DNA from: Aspidapion aeneum
Taxonomy: Eukaryota > Arthropoda > Insecta > Coleoptera > Brentidae
DNA length: 64,000 nucleotides
Direction: 5' to 3'
Assembly: GCA_963576565.1 (NCBI GenBank)
Contig: OY755042.1
Span: 96,714,185-96,778,184 of the forward strand
Shown piece by piece: positions 11,377-23,535 of the stretch (positions within the stretch are counted from its first letter, which is position 1; each line of letters starts with the position of its first letter). Position numbers and translations under genes: made by a program. Under the pieces are notes generated by a model that made no database searches, was not told the DNA's origin, and saw only the letters and a list, made by a program, of their open reading frames with translations.

Positions 11377-11880
11377 AGACACAAATTGGCAGTTAAATAA
11401 TAAATAAATAATTTTGTTAATAACATTGCTTACCAGTAAGCCTTTTTTTGTCACAGCGGATTTGTTAAAATCGGGCAAGCAGTTTTAGGGTTATTCACGT
11501 TATTGGTCGTTACCGACAAACATACTGACAGGCAGGCAAACAGACAGACGACGAGACAAAAAAGTTTCAAAATTGTCTAAAACGCAAAAATATAAAAAAA
11601 AAATAAAATCGTTGCATCTTTTTTTTTTCATATTTTTAAAACGATTACCGTAGCTCACACTACTATAATTATACTATACGTGTAAGCTAATAATGTCCTT
11701 AGTCTAGTAGTCAAACTACAGTTTTTTAAACTGCTAATACCATATTTGCAACAAGACGCCAAACTAAACTAACCGAATTAATGCCACAGTTAGTCAGCGC
11801 AGAAGTCTGTAATGCTAATCGATATTAATGACATTACGCCTTCCTCTCTAGGACGATTGTTCATTTTCTTTATTTATTTT
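11377..11880. other. No gene seen
   Basis: AT-rich spacer containing a short CAGGCAGGCAAACAGACAGA stretch near 11530. No gene was recognised. Confidence 0.4.
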
Positions 11881-11885
11881 AAACA

Positions 11886-11930
11886 CGACGTTTCGGTTAG
11901 TAACTATCTCTAACCGTTTTTAAGTGTATA
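11886..11930 (-). ncRNA. Hammerhead-like stem (degenerate) at the 3' side of a Penelope-like element
   Basis: On the minus strand a stem GGTTAG...CTAACC is followed directly by GAAACGT, the arrangement of hammerhead stem II and the GAAA strand. The upstream CUGANGA box is degraded (reads TTAAAAAC). A related tail lies at 25004-25062. Penelope-like elements are known to carry hammerhead motifs in their terminal repeats, and this stem lies just beyond the Penelope ORF end. Activity is unlikely given the degraded core. Confidence 0.4.
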
Positions 11931-11948
11931 CTAAATATGTAATCTAGT

Positions 11949-13049
11949 CTATAGGCTTCTACTTAGACAACTTGGTGTACCGTCGGGTGTCACGACCCGC
12001 CCCCCTTTTAATCCTAAGACGCCTGTTTGGTTGACTGAAAACTTCTTTAATCTGCATGATAAACGCAGCTTCAATAAACGTTTGTTTTCGCCAATGTGAC
12101 TCCTTATGCAAACTTTAGCTTTTGACCACTGAATCCTGTGATCATTTGACCATGCTTGATCCGCTAAACCGGATTTTTCAATATCCCCTAACTGGGTACT
12201 TTTTAAATGTTCATTTACTTTAACCTGACGAAGGTGTTTCGTTGCACCTACATATGATTTACCACATTCACACGAGATTTGATAAAAACATTCTTTATTT
12301 TTTGAGAGATTTTCTGGTTTTGTTTTAGTTACAAAACTGCTTATCGTATTTCCCGATAATAAAAATACTGTTTTTATATTATAGTGTTTGGCTATTCGTC
12401 TTATGTTTTCTGAAATCCCTTGAACATATGGAATGTTAATAACATCCAACGGTCTAATCATTTGACACGAACGTCCAAAAAAGGTAAGGCCGAATTTTTT
12501 CAATTTCCATGGTGCATTTGATTGTTGGTTAAATACCGTTCAGATGGTGTAGGAAATTCTGTACTTCATCATCATTTTCCGGCCATTTAATAAATGTGTC
12601 ATCCATGTATCGTAGCTATAGTGGTTTGACTCTTGCTGTGTTGATCGCATGGTCCTCGAACCACTCCATGAGATGTTTGCTACACTAGCGAAAGAGACGA
12701 ACCCTTTGGAAGTCCATCATTTTGCGTGTAAAACTTATTTTTCACTTGAAAGTGAGAGTTATGGAGACAGAGCTGCAATAAATCCATCACGCCCTCCACG
12801 GATAGCGTTGTTCTCTCGTGAAGTATATCATCAGTTTGTAATCTGTTTTTAATGATACTGAGTGACTCATTTATTGGCACGTTGGTGTAAAGACTTTCTA
12901 CATCAAAACTTACAAATCTTCGTCGACATTTAATTCGATCCTTTTTAAAATCTCGACAAAAGATTCGGACTGTTTGCTGCGAACCGACTTGGACATGGAG
13001 AGTACTCGCATTGAGTAAAAATTGTTAAGAAACAAAAAGAGATTTTTTT
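11949..13049 (-). pseudogene. Penelope-like element: reverse transcriptase and GIY-YIG endonuclease remnant
   Basis: Minus-strand motifs appear in the order of a Penelope-like polyprotein. SFDVESLYTNVP lies near 12870, with GLPKGSSLSLV near 12690, RYMDDTFI (the catalytic YxDD of the RT) near 12600, and then the endonuclease. The last 184 codons (11949-12503) are one open frame containing CFYQISCECGKSYVGAT and an NEHLKS segment, the GIY-YIG pattern; a Lys appears where the family usually has an Arg before the EH motif. The RT part needs at least two frame changes, near 12640 and 12905. The copy stops at 13049, where foldback A begins, so its N-terminal part is missing. Confidence 0.85.
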
Positions 13050-13059
13050 CCGGTCTAGG

Positions 13060-13192
13060 ACAACTGGGCGCCGCCAACTCGGCGCCGCCAACTGGCCGCC
13101 GCCAACTCGGCGCCGCCAACTGGGCGCCGGGCCAACTGGGCGCCGGGCCAACTCGGCGCCGCCAACTGGGCGCCGGCCAACTCGGCGCCGGA
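13060..13192 (+). repeat. GC-rich terminal array of foldback A, left
   Basis: About ten units of the form GGCGCCGCCAACT(C/G) alternate between 13-14 and 10-12 bp spacings. Each contains the palindrome GGCGCC. The inverse array is at 16652-16772. Open frames across it are by-products of the repeat. Confidence 0.8.
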
Positions 13193-13344
13193 CTAAATTT
13201 TTTTTTTGATAAAATGTGTAGATGAAAAATAAAATATATTATTTATATAAAAACATCTTTAAAAAATCCTTTACGCAATATTTTTTACAAGCTTTTATTT
13301 AGCTTCAGATGTTCTGTCTAACTAACTATCTATCAAATCTTGTG

Positions 13345-15250
13345 AAGCGTTTTTGACACACGTAGTGGTCCCATGACAATACAACATTAAGAAAAAAATA
13401 TCCTCCCACCCTACCCCCACCCCTTCTATAGAAAAATGTGTTTTTGACACACTTCCCGTTATCCGATTTGGATAAAATTTGGTATACACATAGTGGTCCG
13501 ATGATAATACAACAATAAAAAAAAAATATCCTCCCACCCCTACCCCCACCCCCTTCTATAGAAAAATTTGTTTTTGACACACATCCCGTAATCCGATTTG
13601 GATGAAATTTGGTATACATATAGTGATCCGATGACAATACAATATTAAGAAAAAAATATCCTCCCACCTCTACCCCCACCCCCTTTCATAGAAAAATGAG
13701 TTTTTGACACACTTCTCATTATCCGGTTTGGATGAAATTTGGTATTCACATAGTGGTCCGATGACAATACAACATTAAAAAAAAATATCCTCCCACCCTA
13801 CCCCCACCCCTTCCATAGAAAATGCGTTTTTGACACCCTTCCCATTATCCGATTTGGATGAAATTTGGTATACATATAGTGGTCCAATGACAATACAACA
13901 TTGAAAAAAAAATCCTGCCACTCCTACCCCCACTCTCATCTATTGAAAAATGCGTTTTTGACACCCTTCCCATTATCCGATTTGTATGAAATTTGGTATA
14001 CATATAGCGATCCGATGACAATACAATAATAAGAAAAAAATATCCTCCCACCTCTACCCCCACCCCCTTTCATAGAAAAATGAGTTTTTGACACACTTCC
14101 CATTATCCGATTTGGATGAAATTTGGTATTCACATAGTGGTCCGATGACAATACAACATTTAAAAAAAATATCCTCTCACCCCTACCCCCACCCCCTTTC
14201 ATAGAAAATGCGTTTTTGACACCCTTCCCATTATCCGATTTGGATGAAATTTGATACACACGTAGTGGTCCCATGACAATACAACATTAAGAAAAAGATA
14301 TCCTCCCACCCCTACCCCCACCCCCTTCCATAGAAAATGCGTTTTTGACACCATTCCCATTATCCGATTTGGATGAAATTTGGTATACATATAGTGGTCC
14401 AATGACAATACAACATTGAAAAAAAAATCCTGCCACTCCTACCCCCACTCTCATCTATTGAAAAATGCGTTTTTGACACCCTTCCCATTATCCGATTTGT
14501 ATGAAATTTGGTATACATATAGCGATCCGATGACAATACAATAATAAGAAAAAAATATCCTCCCACCTCTACCCCCACCCCCTTTCATAGAAAAATGAGT
14601 TTTTGACACACTTCCCATTATCCGATTTGGATGAAATTTGGTATTCACATAGTGGTCCGATGACAATACAACATTTAAAAAAAATATCCTCTCACCCCTA
14701 CCCCCACCCCCTTTCATAGAAAATGCGTTTTTGACACCCTTCCCATTATCCGATTTGGATGAAATTTGATACACACGTAGTGGTCCCATGACAATACAAC
14801 ATTAAGAAAAAGATATCCTCCCACCCCTACCCCCACCCCCTTCCATAGAAAATGCGTTTTTGACACCATTCCCATTATCCGAGTTGGATGAAATTTGGTA
14901 TACATATAGTGGACCGATGACAATACAACACTGAAAAAAAAATCCTACCACTCCTACCCCCACCCTCATCTATGGAAAAATGCGTTTTTGACACACTTCC
15001 CATTATCCGATTTGGATGAAATTTGGTATACGTATAGTGGTCCGATAACAATACAACAATAATGAAAAAATGTCCTCCCACCCCTACCCCCCACCCCCTT
15101 TCCATGAAAAATGCGTTTTTGACACACTTCACTTCAAATGACTTTTATAAAATTTGGTATATGCATAAAGGCCCGATGGCAATACAGCCCAAACAAAAAA
15201 TATATTTCTAACTCTACCCCCACCCTCTCCTTCCCCCAATAGAAAAATGA
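13345..15250 (-). repeat. Tandem array, left arm of foldback A (monomer ~128 bp, 515-bp higher-order unit)
   Basis: Monomers contain TTTTTGACAC, ATTATCCGATTTGGATGAAA, GACAATACAACAT and CCTACCCCCACCCC. Two consecutive four-monomer blocks (about 13845-14360 and 14360-14875) are almost identical, so the last amplification was of a 515-bp higher-order unit. The repeated open frames here result from an accidental stop-free phase, not from a gene. Confidence 0.85.
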
Positions 15251-15414
15251 GTTTCCAAATAACTCACGATCAGCGATTTCATTATAATCTAGAATAAACT
15301 CTATTTATTTACTTCTGCATTTTTCTGCTAGATTGATTCTTGCAAATAGTGATATTTAATTGATACAGATATCTTATCGTAATAACATCGTCAAAATTAT
15401 ATATATTTTTTTTA

Positions 15415-16495
15415 ATGTTGTATTGTCATCGGACCACTATGTGAATACCAAATTTCATCCAAACCGGATAATGGGAAGTGTGTCAAAAACTCATTTTTCT
15501 ATGAAAGGGGGTGGGGGTAGAGGTGGGAGGATATTTTTTTATTAATATTGTATTGTCATCGGATCACTATATGTATACCAAATTTCATCCAAATCGGATT
15601 ATGGGAAGTGTGTCAAAAACGCATTTTTCTATAGATGAGGGTGGGGGTAGGAGTGGTAGGATTTTTTTTTTATTGTTGTATTGTTATCGGACCACTATGT
15701 GAATACCAAATTTCATCCAAGTCGGATAATGGGAAGGGTGTCAAAAACGCATTTTCTATGGAAGGGGTGGTGGTAGAGGTGGGAGGATATTTTTTTTAAT
15801 GTTGTATTGTCATCTGACCACTATGTGAATACCAAATTTCATCCAAATCCGATAATGGGAAGTGTGTCTAAAACTCATTTTTCTATGAAAGGGGGTGGGG
15901 GTAGAGGTGGGAGGATATTTTTTTCTTATAATGTATTGTCATTGGATCACTATATGTATACCAAATTTGATCCAATTCGGATAATGGGAAGTGTGTCAAA
16001 AACTCATTTTTTTATGAAAGGGGGTGGGGGTAGAGGTGGGAGGATATTTTTTTATTAATATTGTATTGTCATCGGATCACTATATGTATACCAAATTTCA
16101 TCCAAATCGGATTATGGGAAGTGTGTCAAAAACGCATTTTTCTATAGATGAGGGTGGGGGTAGGAGTGGTAGGATTTTTTTTAATTGTTGTATTGTCATC
16201 GGACCACTATGTGATGACCAAATTTCATCCAAATCGGATAATGGGAAGGGTGTCAAAAACGCACTTTCTATGGAAGGGGTGGTTGTAGAGGTGGGAGGAT
16301 ATTTTTTTTAATGTTGTATTGTCATCTGACCACTATGTGAATACCAAATTTCATCCAAATCCGATAATGGGAAGTGTGTCTAAAACTCATTTTTCTATGA
16401 AAGGATATTTTTTTCTTAGTGTTGTATTGTCATGGGACCACTACGTGTGTACCAAATTTCATCCAAATCGGATATTGGGAAGTGTGTCAAAAACG
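15415..16495 (+). repeat. Tandem array, right arm of foldback A, inverted orientation
   Basis: It has the same monomer as the left arm in reverse complement. Here too a four-monomer period of about 512 bp is visible: the block at 15511 recurs at 16024, and that at 15807 recurs at 16319. The arm is shorter than its partner, so the arms have changed copy number independently. Confidence 0.85.
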
Positions 16496-16651
16496 CTTCA
16501 CAAGATTTGATAGATAGTTAGTTAGTTAGACATCTGAAGCTAAATATAAAAGCTTGTAAAAAATTACGTAAAGGATTTTTTAAAGATGTTATTATATAAA
16601 TAATATATTTTATTTTTCATCCACACATTTTATCAAAAAAAAAAAATTTAG

Positions 16652-16772
16652 TCCGGCGCCGAGTTGGCCGGCGCCCAGTTGGCGGCGCCGAGTTGGCCCG
16701 GCGCCGAGTTGGCCCGGCGCCCAGTTGGCGGCGCCGAGTTGGCGGCGCCGAGTTGGCGGCGCCCAGTTGTCC
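16652..16772 (-). repeat. GC-rich terminal array of foldback A, right
   Basis: GGCGCCGAGTTGG units, the inverse of 13060-13192, end in CAGTTGTCCC. The unit order is not identical to the left end. Confidence 0.8.
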
Positions 16773-16786
16773 CATTCCGTTTTTTT

Positions 16787-17440
16787 CCTATATTTTAACC
16801 ATTCTTCCAAATGAATCGTGAAATAATTTAAATAAAAAAACTAATCTGATGGGTATTATATTAAAAAAATTGATGAAAAAAGTGTTGAGAACTCGCGTAC
16901 CTAATTATTAATCTTCTCTTTTTATGAATTCAGTTTCAATAATAAAATTTCGAATCAATTTTTCATTGTAACAAATTTGTTACATAACTCAAACATTCTT
17001 TGTCTAATTAAAATAACATTAAATTTAATTAAAGTCAGCGGGATGCGTTTCATTGAAACTGAAAGGCACGTATATTTGTTATTGTCAAAAATTTAATTGC
17101 ACATTAGAAGAATGTATTTCTATCTGCTATTTTATAATATGTATTATAGTAGCCCACTAAACACAAAAATATTAATGTCAAAATAATGTATAATTTAAAA
17201 ACATAACGTTAGGTTGGATGTTAGTTCTAACGTCATATTCATAGTGAAAAAGAAGCTTAATAACCCGTTTTCTGACGTTAGAAAAATAATTTATGTTTTT
17301 ATAACCTTTTTTTAAGTGTTTTTCGAACGTTAAAAAAATATTGATTTTTAACAGTGAAAAAGAAATGTTTTTCTAACATTGAAAAATAAATGTTTTTTTA
17401 CCAATGAAAAAATTTTTTTTTTCAAATATCTCTAAATATA
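16787..17440. other. AT-rich DNA, no gene seen
   Basis: A motif close to AACGTTAGAAAAA recurs loosely from about 17195 to 17420 and again between 18200 and 18480. It may be a decayed repeat, but no boundaries were found. Confidence 0.35.
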
Positions 17441-17619
17441 AGGTAACATAAATAACGTAAATAAAATTCTTCTATTTTGGAAACGCAGGGCAGCAACAGT
17501 CCGTTGAGGTTTTCGTGAACTCGACACTCGGAAAAGGAAATAATTCGGATCCGTAGCTTCTGAAAATAAAATTTAAAATTCTATGTAAACAATAATTTTG
17601 TAGTAAGTGCCTCGCTACG

Positions 17620-17692
17620 AGGCCAAACAATTCATGCTCAAGTGAATACAAGGCAAACAATTTCAAGGCGCGTATTCACTTTAGCATGAATG
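17620..17692. repeat. Imperfect inverted repeat (TTCATGCTCAAGTGAATAC)
   Basis: TTCATGCTCAAGTGAATAC near 17630 is inverted as GTATTCACTTTAGCATGAA near 17670. It may be the core of a small MITE. No TSD was identified. Confidence 0.45.
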
Positions 17693-17699
17693 CAAACGA

Positions 17700-18940
17700 A
17701 GCATTCGTTTGGTCCCACTGCGAGGCTTGCGAATTCTGCCTCAAATGAATATGCGGTTTAACGTCCGGCGGCTAATCATTCGCGGTGAATTGTCACATTC
17801 CCTGTCTGATTAACTGTAACGTAGGTATGCGATAATGCAAACAAAATACATTTTTTTTACTTTTGTTTACTTTTCTTACCTAATTTTGTGATGCTTCATT
17901 TACATCACTGCATACACATTGGTTATTCTTTAACTATACCATCTTTTCCACACAACTGGTGTATATTCCTATCCAAATATGTATTCACTATCAATATTAA
18001 TAATTGTGCTTTAAATTTGCCATGTTTGTATCTACAAAAGATAAATGTTGTAACCAAAATTGCACAAAGCGTATCTGCTATCGACTCGTATGAACTCGCA
18101 GCGAAATGCAATGGCAATGGCCCGTTCTGGTAGTGGAAGTATGCGGCAGCGCCCTCTATAGTATCATTTTTTTAATGTTTAAGAAACAAAACATTTATTA
18201 GCTTCATGTATCTTAAATTCAACGTTAGAAATGAGATCTAGGAAAAACATTATAAAAATAACCATATATTGATGGTATTATTTTTAATGTTAGTGAAATT
18301 ATGGTTTTTTTAATGCTGGTTTCTTAAGTTATTAAGAAATATATTTTTGGTAATGCTTTTACATCAAATTTTCGTTAGGATTTTCTACATGTTTTTTTAA
18401 TGTCAAAAGTTGACTTAATTTTAACACAAATTTGTGTTAGAAAAAAAAACATTTTGTTTTCAACATTTATTTAACGTTTTTTACGATTTTGTGATTAGTT
18501 GAAGGTTACTTGGTGAATTCAGATTTTTTTAAAATATAATTTTAGAAAACTTACAGACTGAGATAAATATGATTTTTTTAAATTTATTAAATTTTAAATT
18601 TATTAAATTAATCTAATGTAATTTTGCAAAATGATACTTGCATTAAATTTTTTAGCACACCCTGTACATGTACAATAATTTTAAAATCACGTGCTGATTT
18701 TTCTCTACAAATAATTAGACTTGCCCTATCTTGATAAATCGCAACTATTTTTGCAATAATTCTTCAAACTAATATAACCTTTTCATTCAACTTCTGACAA
18801 GTTTAAGGTTTTAATGGTATCTTCAATATTTCATTTCAAACAGGTTGAAAATGAGTTTAAAACAAACAATAGCGGTATTCTCTAAAATTAAGTTAATTTC
18901 TTATCTAATTTTCCTTACGTATTTTATAATCGATATGGGC
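17700..18940. other. No gene seen
   Basis: Open frames at 17888-18133 (plus) and 17923-18117 (minus) overlap each other and have no recognised domain. The rest is AT-rich. Confidence 0.4.
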
Positions 18941-18941
18941 A

Positions 18942-19300
18942 GTGGTGGATCTAGACCCTAAAAATTGGGAGAGGGGGGAGCACAAAACTGCTAGACCCTT
19001 ACACCAGTATTTACTAAAGGGTGCTAAGTGCTAAGTCCTACAATCCTAGGTTTAAAAGTCTACATTTTGGTTGAAGGTTTAACTCATTTTTCGCGTAAAT
19101 GCAATAGTTTTTAATATTTATATAAATTGTTCATAAATACTTTACGATATGGGTCATCTTTTTTTACATACCTGTGAGTATTGAAAAAATACACTTAAAC
19201 CGGTCGGTATCAATTCTATAGACTTGATACTTAAACCCGGTCTACAATGCTAAGTCTTAAGGTCATAGTAAATACTGGTGTTAAAGTTGGGGGTGCTCAG
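18942..19300 (+). repeat. Repeat with hAT-like start CAGTGGTGGATCTAGA
   Basis: The stretch contains ACCAGTATTTACTAAAGGGT, GTGCTAAGTCCTACAATCCTA and GTTTAAAAGTCTAC. The inverse of this block occurs at 55484-55555, so it is an interspersed repeat. The start resembles a hAT terminus; the far end was not found. Confidence 0.5.
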
Positions 19301-19948
19301 GAATAAAATTACTTAAATATATTTAATATATTTACTGGAGTTTTTAGATCACAGCCTTTAAAACTAGGCCAGAAAAAAGTCGACAGTGCCTTGGAGGAAT
19401 ATGCTTAATACAAGAATGTAATCAATCAAAAATTTAATCCATTGCAACCTTTTCAAAAAAATCAATTTATAAATTCAATGAAAAGACATGAGACTCAATT
19501 TGTAAATGATGAAGTTGAATCATAAAAATCCTACGGCAATTCTATTCACATGAAACAGCATTCTTCTTCGTATTTTATTACGCAACAAAAGCTTATGTAT
19601 GTAATATTTGAAATTCATCTTGTGTGTTTATGAAACAAATAACGTAAATAAATAAATGATTAAATGGTATATTAGTGTTTCCTCATTTTCTCAATTAAAT
19701 TTGCATACTTAACGTTATAGGTTTTACAGAACTTCGAACATTAAACCAGATTTTCTAAGATAAAGAAGAGTTTTATTTTTTGTGATTATAGCGAACGAAT
19801 AGCTACTTCTGTGGTAAAAACGTATTCGTTTGAGCTCTTTACTCTTCCAACTCAACTCGGTAAACCACAGAATCATCAAAAGTTTCATACGTACCTAACC
19901 ATTTCGACAAATGACTGCAACAAATCAAACAATAAACTATAACCAATT

Positions 19949-21128
19949 GGAGATGGGACAATTCGCCGCGGCCGGTTCGCCGCAGCCGATTCGCCGCGGC
20001 CGATTCACGCGGGACAATACGCCGCCGGCCGATTCTCCGCGGGGACAATTTGCTGCGAGATTTTTTGTTTTATGATTTTACAATTGGCAATTGTTTAAAC
20101 AGTTTTATTTAGCTTGACTTCATATAATATATTTGTTTATTTGCTTGATCATAACTTTTTCAAACTTTTCCAACTAGTTATTTGGTGGTGAGTATAATAT
20201 AATTTAACATTTTTTTAATTAGAAAAATAAATAAAATGGCGGATTTTCCTATTTATGAACCGATTTGCCTAAAACTTGAAACATCGCGGCGCTTAAGGTA
20301 AGTTAATATAATTTTTGACTTAAATTTAAAAAAATGAAAATGGCGGATCAAAAATAACGGATTTTCCCATTTATAAACCGATTTGCATCAAACTCGGAAC
20401 TTTAAGATCTTTCAGCTCGCTGATTATTATTTTTAACTAAAATTTAAAAAAATTAAAATGGCAGTTCCACAATGGCGCACTTTCTTGTTTATAAACCGAT
20501 TTGCCTCAAAATTGGGGGGGCTGATTTCCCTGGGGGGGGGGAAGCCTCATGATGGCGAATTTTATACTCTTTAATCTTTTTATTCATGAAATATGTGAAA
20601 AATATCTAAAAAAATCTTAGGCTAGGGGGGGGCTAGGCCCCAAGGAATCCGCCATTTTCAGGTTTTAAAATTTAAATCAAAAATTGTATTGAGTTACCTT
20701 AGGCGCCGCGATGCTTCAAGTTTGAGGCAAATCGGTTTATAAATAAGAAAGTGCGCCATTGTGAAACCGCCATTTTGATTTTTTTAAATTAAGTTAAAAA
20801 TAATAATCAGCGACCTGAAAGATCTCAAAGTTCCCAGTTTGATGCAAATCGGTTCATAAATGAGAAAATCCGCCATTTTGGATCAGCCATTTTATTTATT
20901 TTTCTAATAGAAAAAATTGTTGAATTGTATACTAACCCCAAATCCTAGTTGGAAAAGTTTCAAAAAAGTCATGATCAAACAAATAAACAAATATATTATA
21001 TGAAGTCAAGCTAAATAAAACTGTTTAAACATAAAATAAAAAATCTCGCGGCGAATTGTCCCCTCGGCGAATCGGCCGGCGGCGAATTGTCTCGCGGCAA
21101 ATCGGCCGCGGCGAATTGTCCCCTACCC
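19949..21128. mobile_element. Foldback element, family B, copy 1 (1.18 kb) with 8-bp TSD
   Basis: The ends are inverted: GGAGATGGGACAATTCGCC on the left and GGCGAATTGTCCCCTACCC on the right. Each is followed inward by GC-rich CCGATTCGCCGCGG units, then TTTAGCTTGACT, then monomers containing ATGGCGGATTTTCC and AACCGATTTGC. AACCAATT flanks both sides (19941-19948, 21129-21136). The centre (about 20505-20650) is a piece of the CAGTGGCGCACCC MITE. It has no coding capacity. Confidence 0.85.
20505..20650 (+). mobile_element. MITE remnant forming the centre of foldback B copy 1
   Basis: GAAGCCTCATGATGGCGAATTT, the TTCATGAAATATGTGAAAAAT segment and the flanking G runs match the interior of the MITE complete at 31662 and 57317. 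The same piece lies in the centre of foldback B copy 2 (45048-45187) in the other orientation. Confidence 0.65.
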
Positions 21129-21586
21129 AACCAATTAATGGTCTTTTTTTACTGCGATGCTTAGAACAACGAACGGAACGTTTGTGCTGCTACCATAAAT
21201 GTTCTCAGTTTTCTCCGTTCAAGATTCAAATGTCTGTTTGCTGCTTTGTTCTGAAAAAATCGGCAAATTAATTTCTTGATATCGGGGAAAAACCGAGTGA
21301 TGGGAATGTCGCGTACCTATCGTTCGCAGAACGGCTGGGATTCGGGGAACTATTGCGCTTGTGATTTCGTCCAAACTAGCGTTTTCGGCGTTCCCATCGC
21401 TTGTCTTGCTATGGAAACAGCACGAGCGTTCTGTTTGGTGTTCTCCGAAATATTCAGGTTTGTACGAAGCTTAAAGTAAATTCGCATTGCGTGTTAACCA
21501 TGTAGACTTTTTGTTAAGGTCTGTGGAAAATTGGAAGATCCTGTTTTGCATTTTATTAACCAAGCTATTAGGTACTCATAGCCAAG

Positions 21587-22140
21587 GGCGGATCTACGGG
21601 GGAGGGGCGCTAGGGAGGCCCGGCCCCCTTAACTTTTTTAGTTAAATAGTACATTTATGTTTACAAAAAGATCATACGCATATTAATATATTAAGACTCC
21701 AAGATGCCGATTCGGGCCGTGTAGCGTTTCAAGCGCAAAAAAGAGCTATGTCCAATAGCAAGCTCTGAGTCGTCACCTGTTATGCAGAGAGAGACCTCTC
21801 CTGTGCATGCTTCTCTTGTAAAAAGTTCTACTACTTCAGGATCGGAGAATCCTCTACAACGGCGGAACATTGGTTTAAAATTTACTGTCTTTAGACAACA
21901 CGACTATTGGTCGAGGAGATATATTCCGATGTTTTCTATCACTTCGCACGATCACGAGAATAGATCCCCTAGACTAGAGGTGTTGAAACCATATATCTAT
22001 TAAAGGTTAATAGATATATGGTTGAAACTACGAGTATCCGTTAGTGTCATACGAGTATCTACTCGTTACTGATATAGACGCGAAGTAACGAGTACCTACA
22101 ATATTCAAAAATAAATCATTACTTTGACCACTTGATTACA
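21587..22140 (+). pseudogene. hAT-type element start with possible transposase N-terminus
   Basis: A hAT-like terminus (AAGGGCGGATCTACGGGGG) at 21587 is followed at about 21701 by ATGCCGATTCGGGCC. After one stop, a Ser-rich frame (21782-22003) contains TSPVHASLVKSSTTSGSENP. A short disordered Ser-rich N-terminus after the terminal repeat is typical of hAT transposases of this group. No zinc finger or catalytic part follows, so this is a tentative remnant. Confidence 0.4.
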
Positions 22141-22685
22141 TAGAGCCAAAGGCAAGGCATAAGCGGGAGAAAACTGTAGAGTTTTTTGTTAGTCCCAAAT
22201 TCGCCAAGGTAACTTTTTTTAGGGGGACGTTTTTTTGGTCGTCATATTTTTGTTAGCCCAGTCTTATTTTAAAAAACTTGAAGGCTACGAGGATGTCAAC
22301 TGATTCCTGTTTAAAAAAGTAACGATGGGTACTGACAGATAAGGGGGGGGGGGGCTGGGGGACAGTACACCACCCCTCTGAGTAATTTTGTACGATGAAA
22401 TAATACTTAAGTTTCCATGACTAATGAAAACACCACTAACCGACTCTTAACTTTTTTTAATGCTTTTTGCCTTTTTTAGTATTGAGGGTTTGTAAAAAAA
22501 TGCTGCAAAAAGGGTTTATTTTTTGCCATAGTAGTACCTATGGCCCAAAGCTAAATTTTCCTCCGAGAAAACCTGATTCTTCGGTTTCAGAATCCCAGAT
22601 GATGGCTGCCAAAGTTAAGAAAAAAAATTGATTCCCTTTAGGAGAAATAAAATTAATTTCGATGCATTCACTATACTCAAACGGA

Positions 22686-22915
22686 GATATAGTCTAACAT
22701 ATACGCATTTGTAATGACGTCACCAGTTGAGAAAAAAACGTATGGCGTAGATATTTTTGCCAATCAATGTTTTTTGATTGACAGTGACGGATACTTTATT
22801 TGAATCATAGACACTACTTTTTTTAAAAAGTTTATTGTCACCGCTGTTTATAATATACTAAACAAAGATAAACAAAAATGACGTCATTACAAATGGGTAT
22901 AAGTTGGACTATATC
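22686..22915. mobile_element. 230-bp MITE with 38-bp inverted ends containing TGACGTCA
   Basis: GATATAGTCTAAC...CATTTGTAATGACGTCA on the left is inverted on the right with four differences. Both ends carry TGACGTCA, the consensus for CREB/ATF bZIP factors. No coding sequence. A duplicated target was not identified with certainty. Confidence 0.7.
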
Positions 22916-23535
22916 TATACAGTAAAATATGGCCAATCACACGGAACATGACACATGTCAACTTTTTGACATTTTTAAAAAATCTGTGTTTTTTTTTAAC
23001 GAAAAGGAAAAACAAATAACTTTATCCGCCGCCATCTTTAAAAAGTAAAGAAATGTTTTTTTTGTACATTATAATTTAAAACTAGCTTATTTTAAAATGA
23101 CATTTTTTGCCCAAACCAAAAAAATACTCTTGTTTTTATACTTTGAACGCCGCCGACTTGGATTATAGTAGACAAATGTCATTTATTATATAATTTTGAA
23201 AATCAGCAGTCCATATTTAGTATAAATTGATATATACTACATGGCAACATTAGTTCTGTCAAACAAGAATGAGAAAATAACATTTTTACCTAAACTTTGG
23301 CCGGCCTAAATGTTAAATTTCAAATTATAACTTTATATAAAGACCTACATAAATTAGTCCACTCTTGATAAAATCCAGATTTTTTTGTAAAAATTAAATT
23401 TGGTCTATAGGTTATGAAGGTCTCTTTTAGTTTTGACATAATATGCGCCATCTATGCATCGGCTGGGGAACATTTGTTTTTTCAGTAAATTTAATGAAAT
23501 GGTCGTTGGCTTTATATGAAGGTGTCAAATATAAA
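22916..23535. other. No gene seen
   Basis: AT-rich DNA with no domain or repeat that I can support. Confidence 0.4.

Larger units (their letters stand above)
13050..16779. mobile_element. Foldback element, family A (3.7 kb): GC-rich ends and 128-bp tandem arms
   Basis: Both ends carry GGACAACTGGGCGCC followed by an array of GGCGCCgCCAACTC units (left 13060-13192, right 16652-16772), inverted to each other. Next inside is an inverted AT-rich segment, including ACAAGCTTTTATTTAGC on the left. Then come arrays of about 128-bp monomers: about 15 in one orientation at 13345-15250 and about 8 in the other at 15415-16495, around a 160-bp unique centre. T7 tracts at 13043-13049 and 16780-16786 may be the target duplication. 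There is no transposase, so it must depend on an enzyme supplied elsewhere. It abuts the interrupted Penelope copy. Confidence 0.85.

Noticed and set aside
13022..13225. Open frames rich in GAANWAPGQLGA
   Set aside because: By-product of the GGCGCCxCCAACT terminal units of foldback A.
13322..16311. Many open frames repeating GVEVGGYFF and SDHYxYTKFHPNRIMG
   Set aside because: They are stop-free phases of the 128-bp tandem monomer, run on opposite strands in the two arms, and shift frame between monomers.
13345..16495. CRISPR-like array
   Set aside because: Monomers are directly adjacent, with no unique spacers of constant length. The setting is eukaryotic and no cas genes are present.
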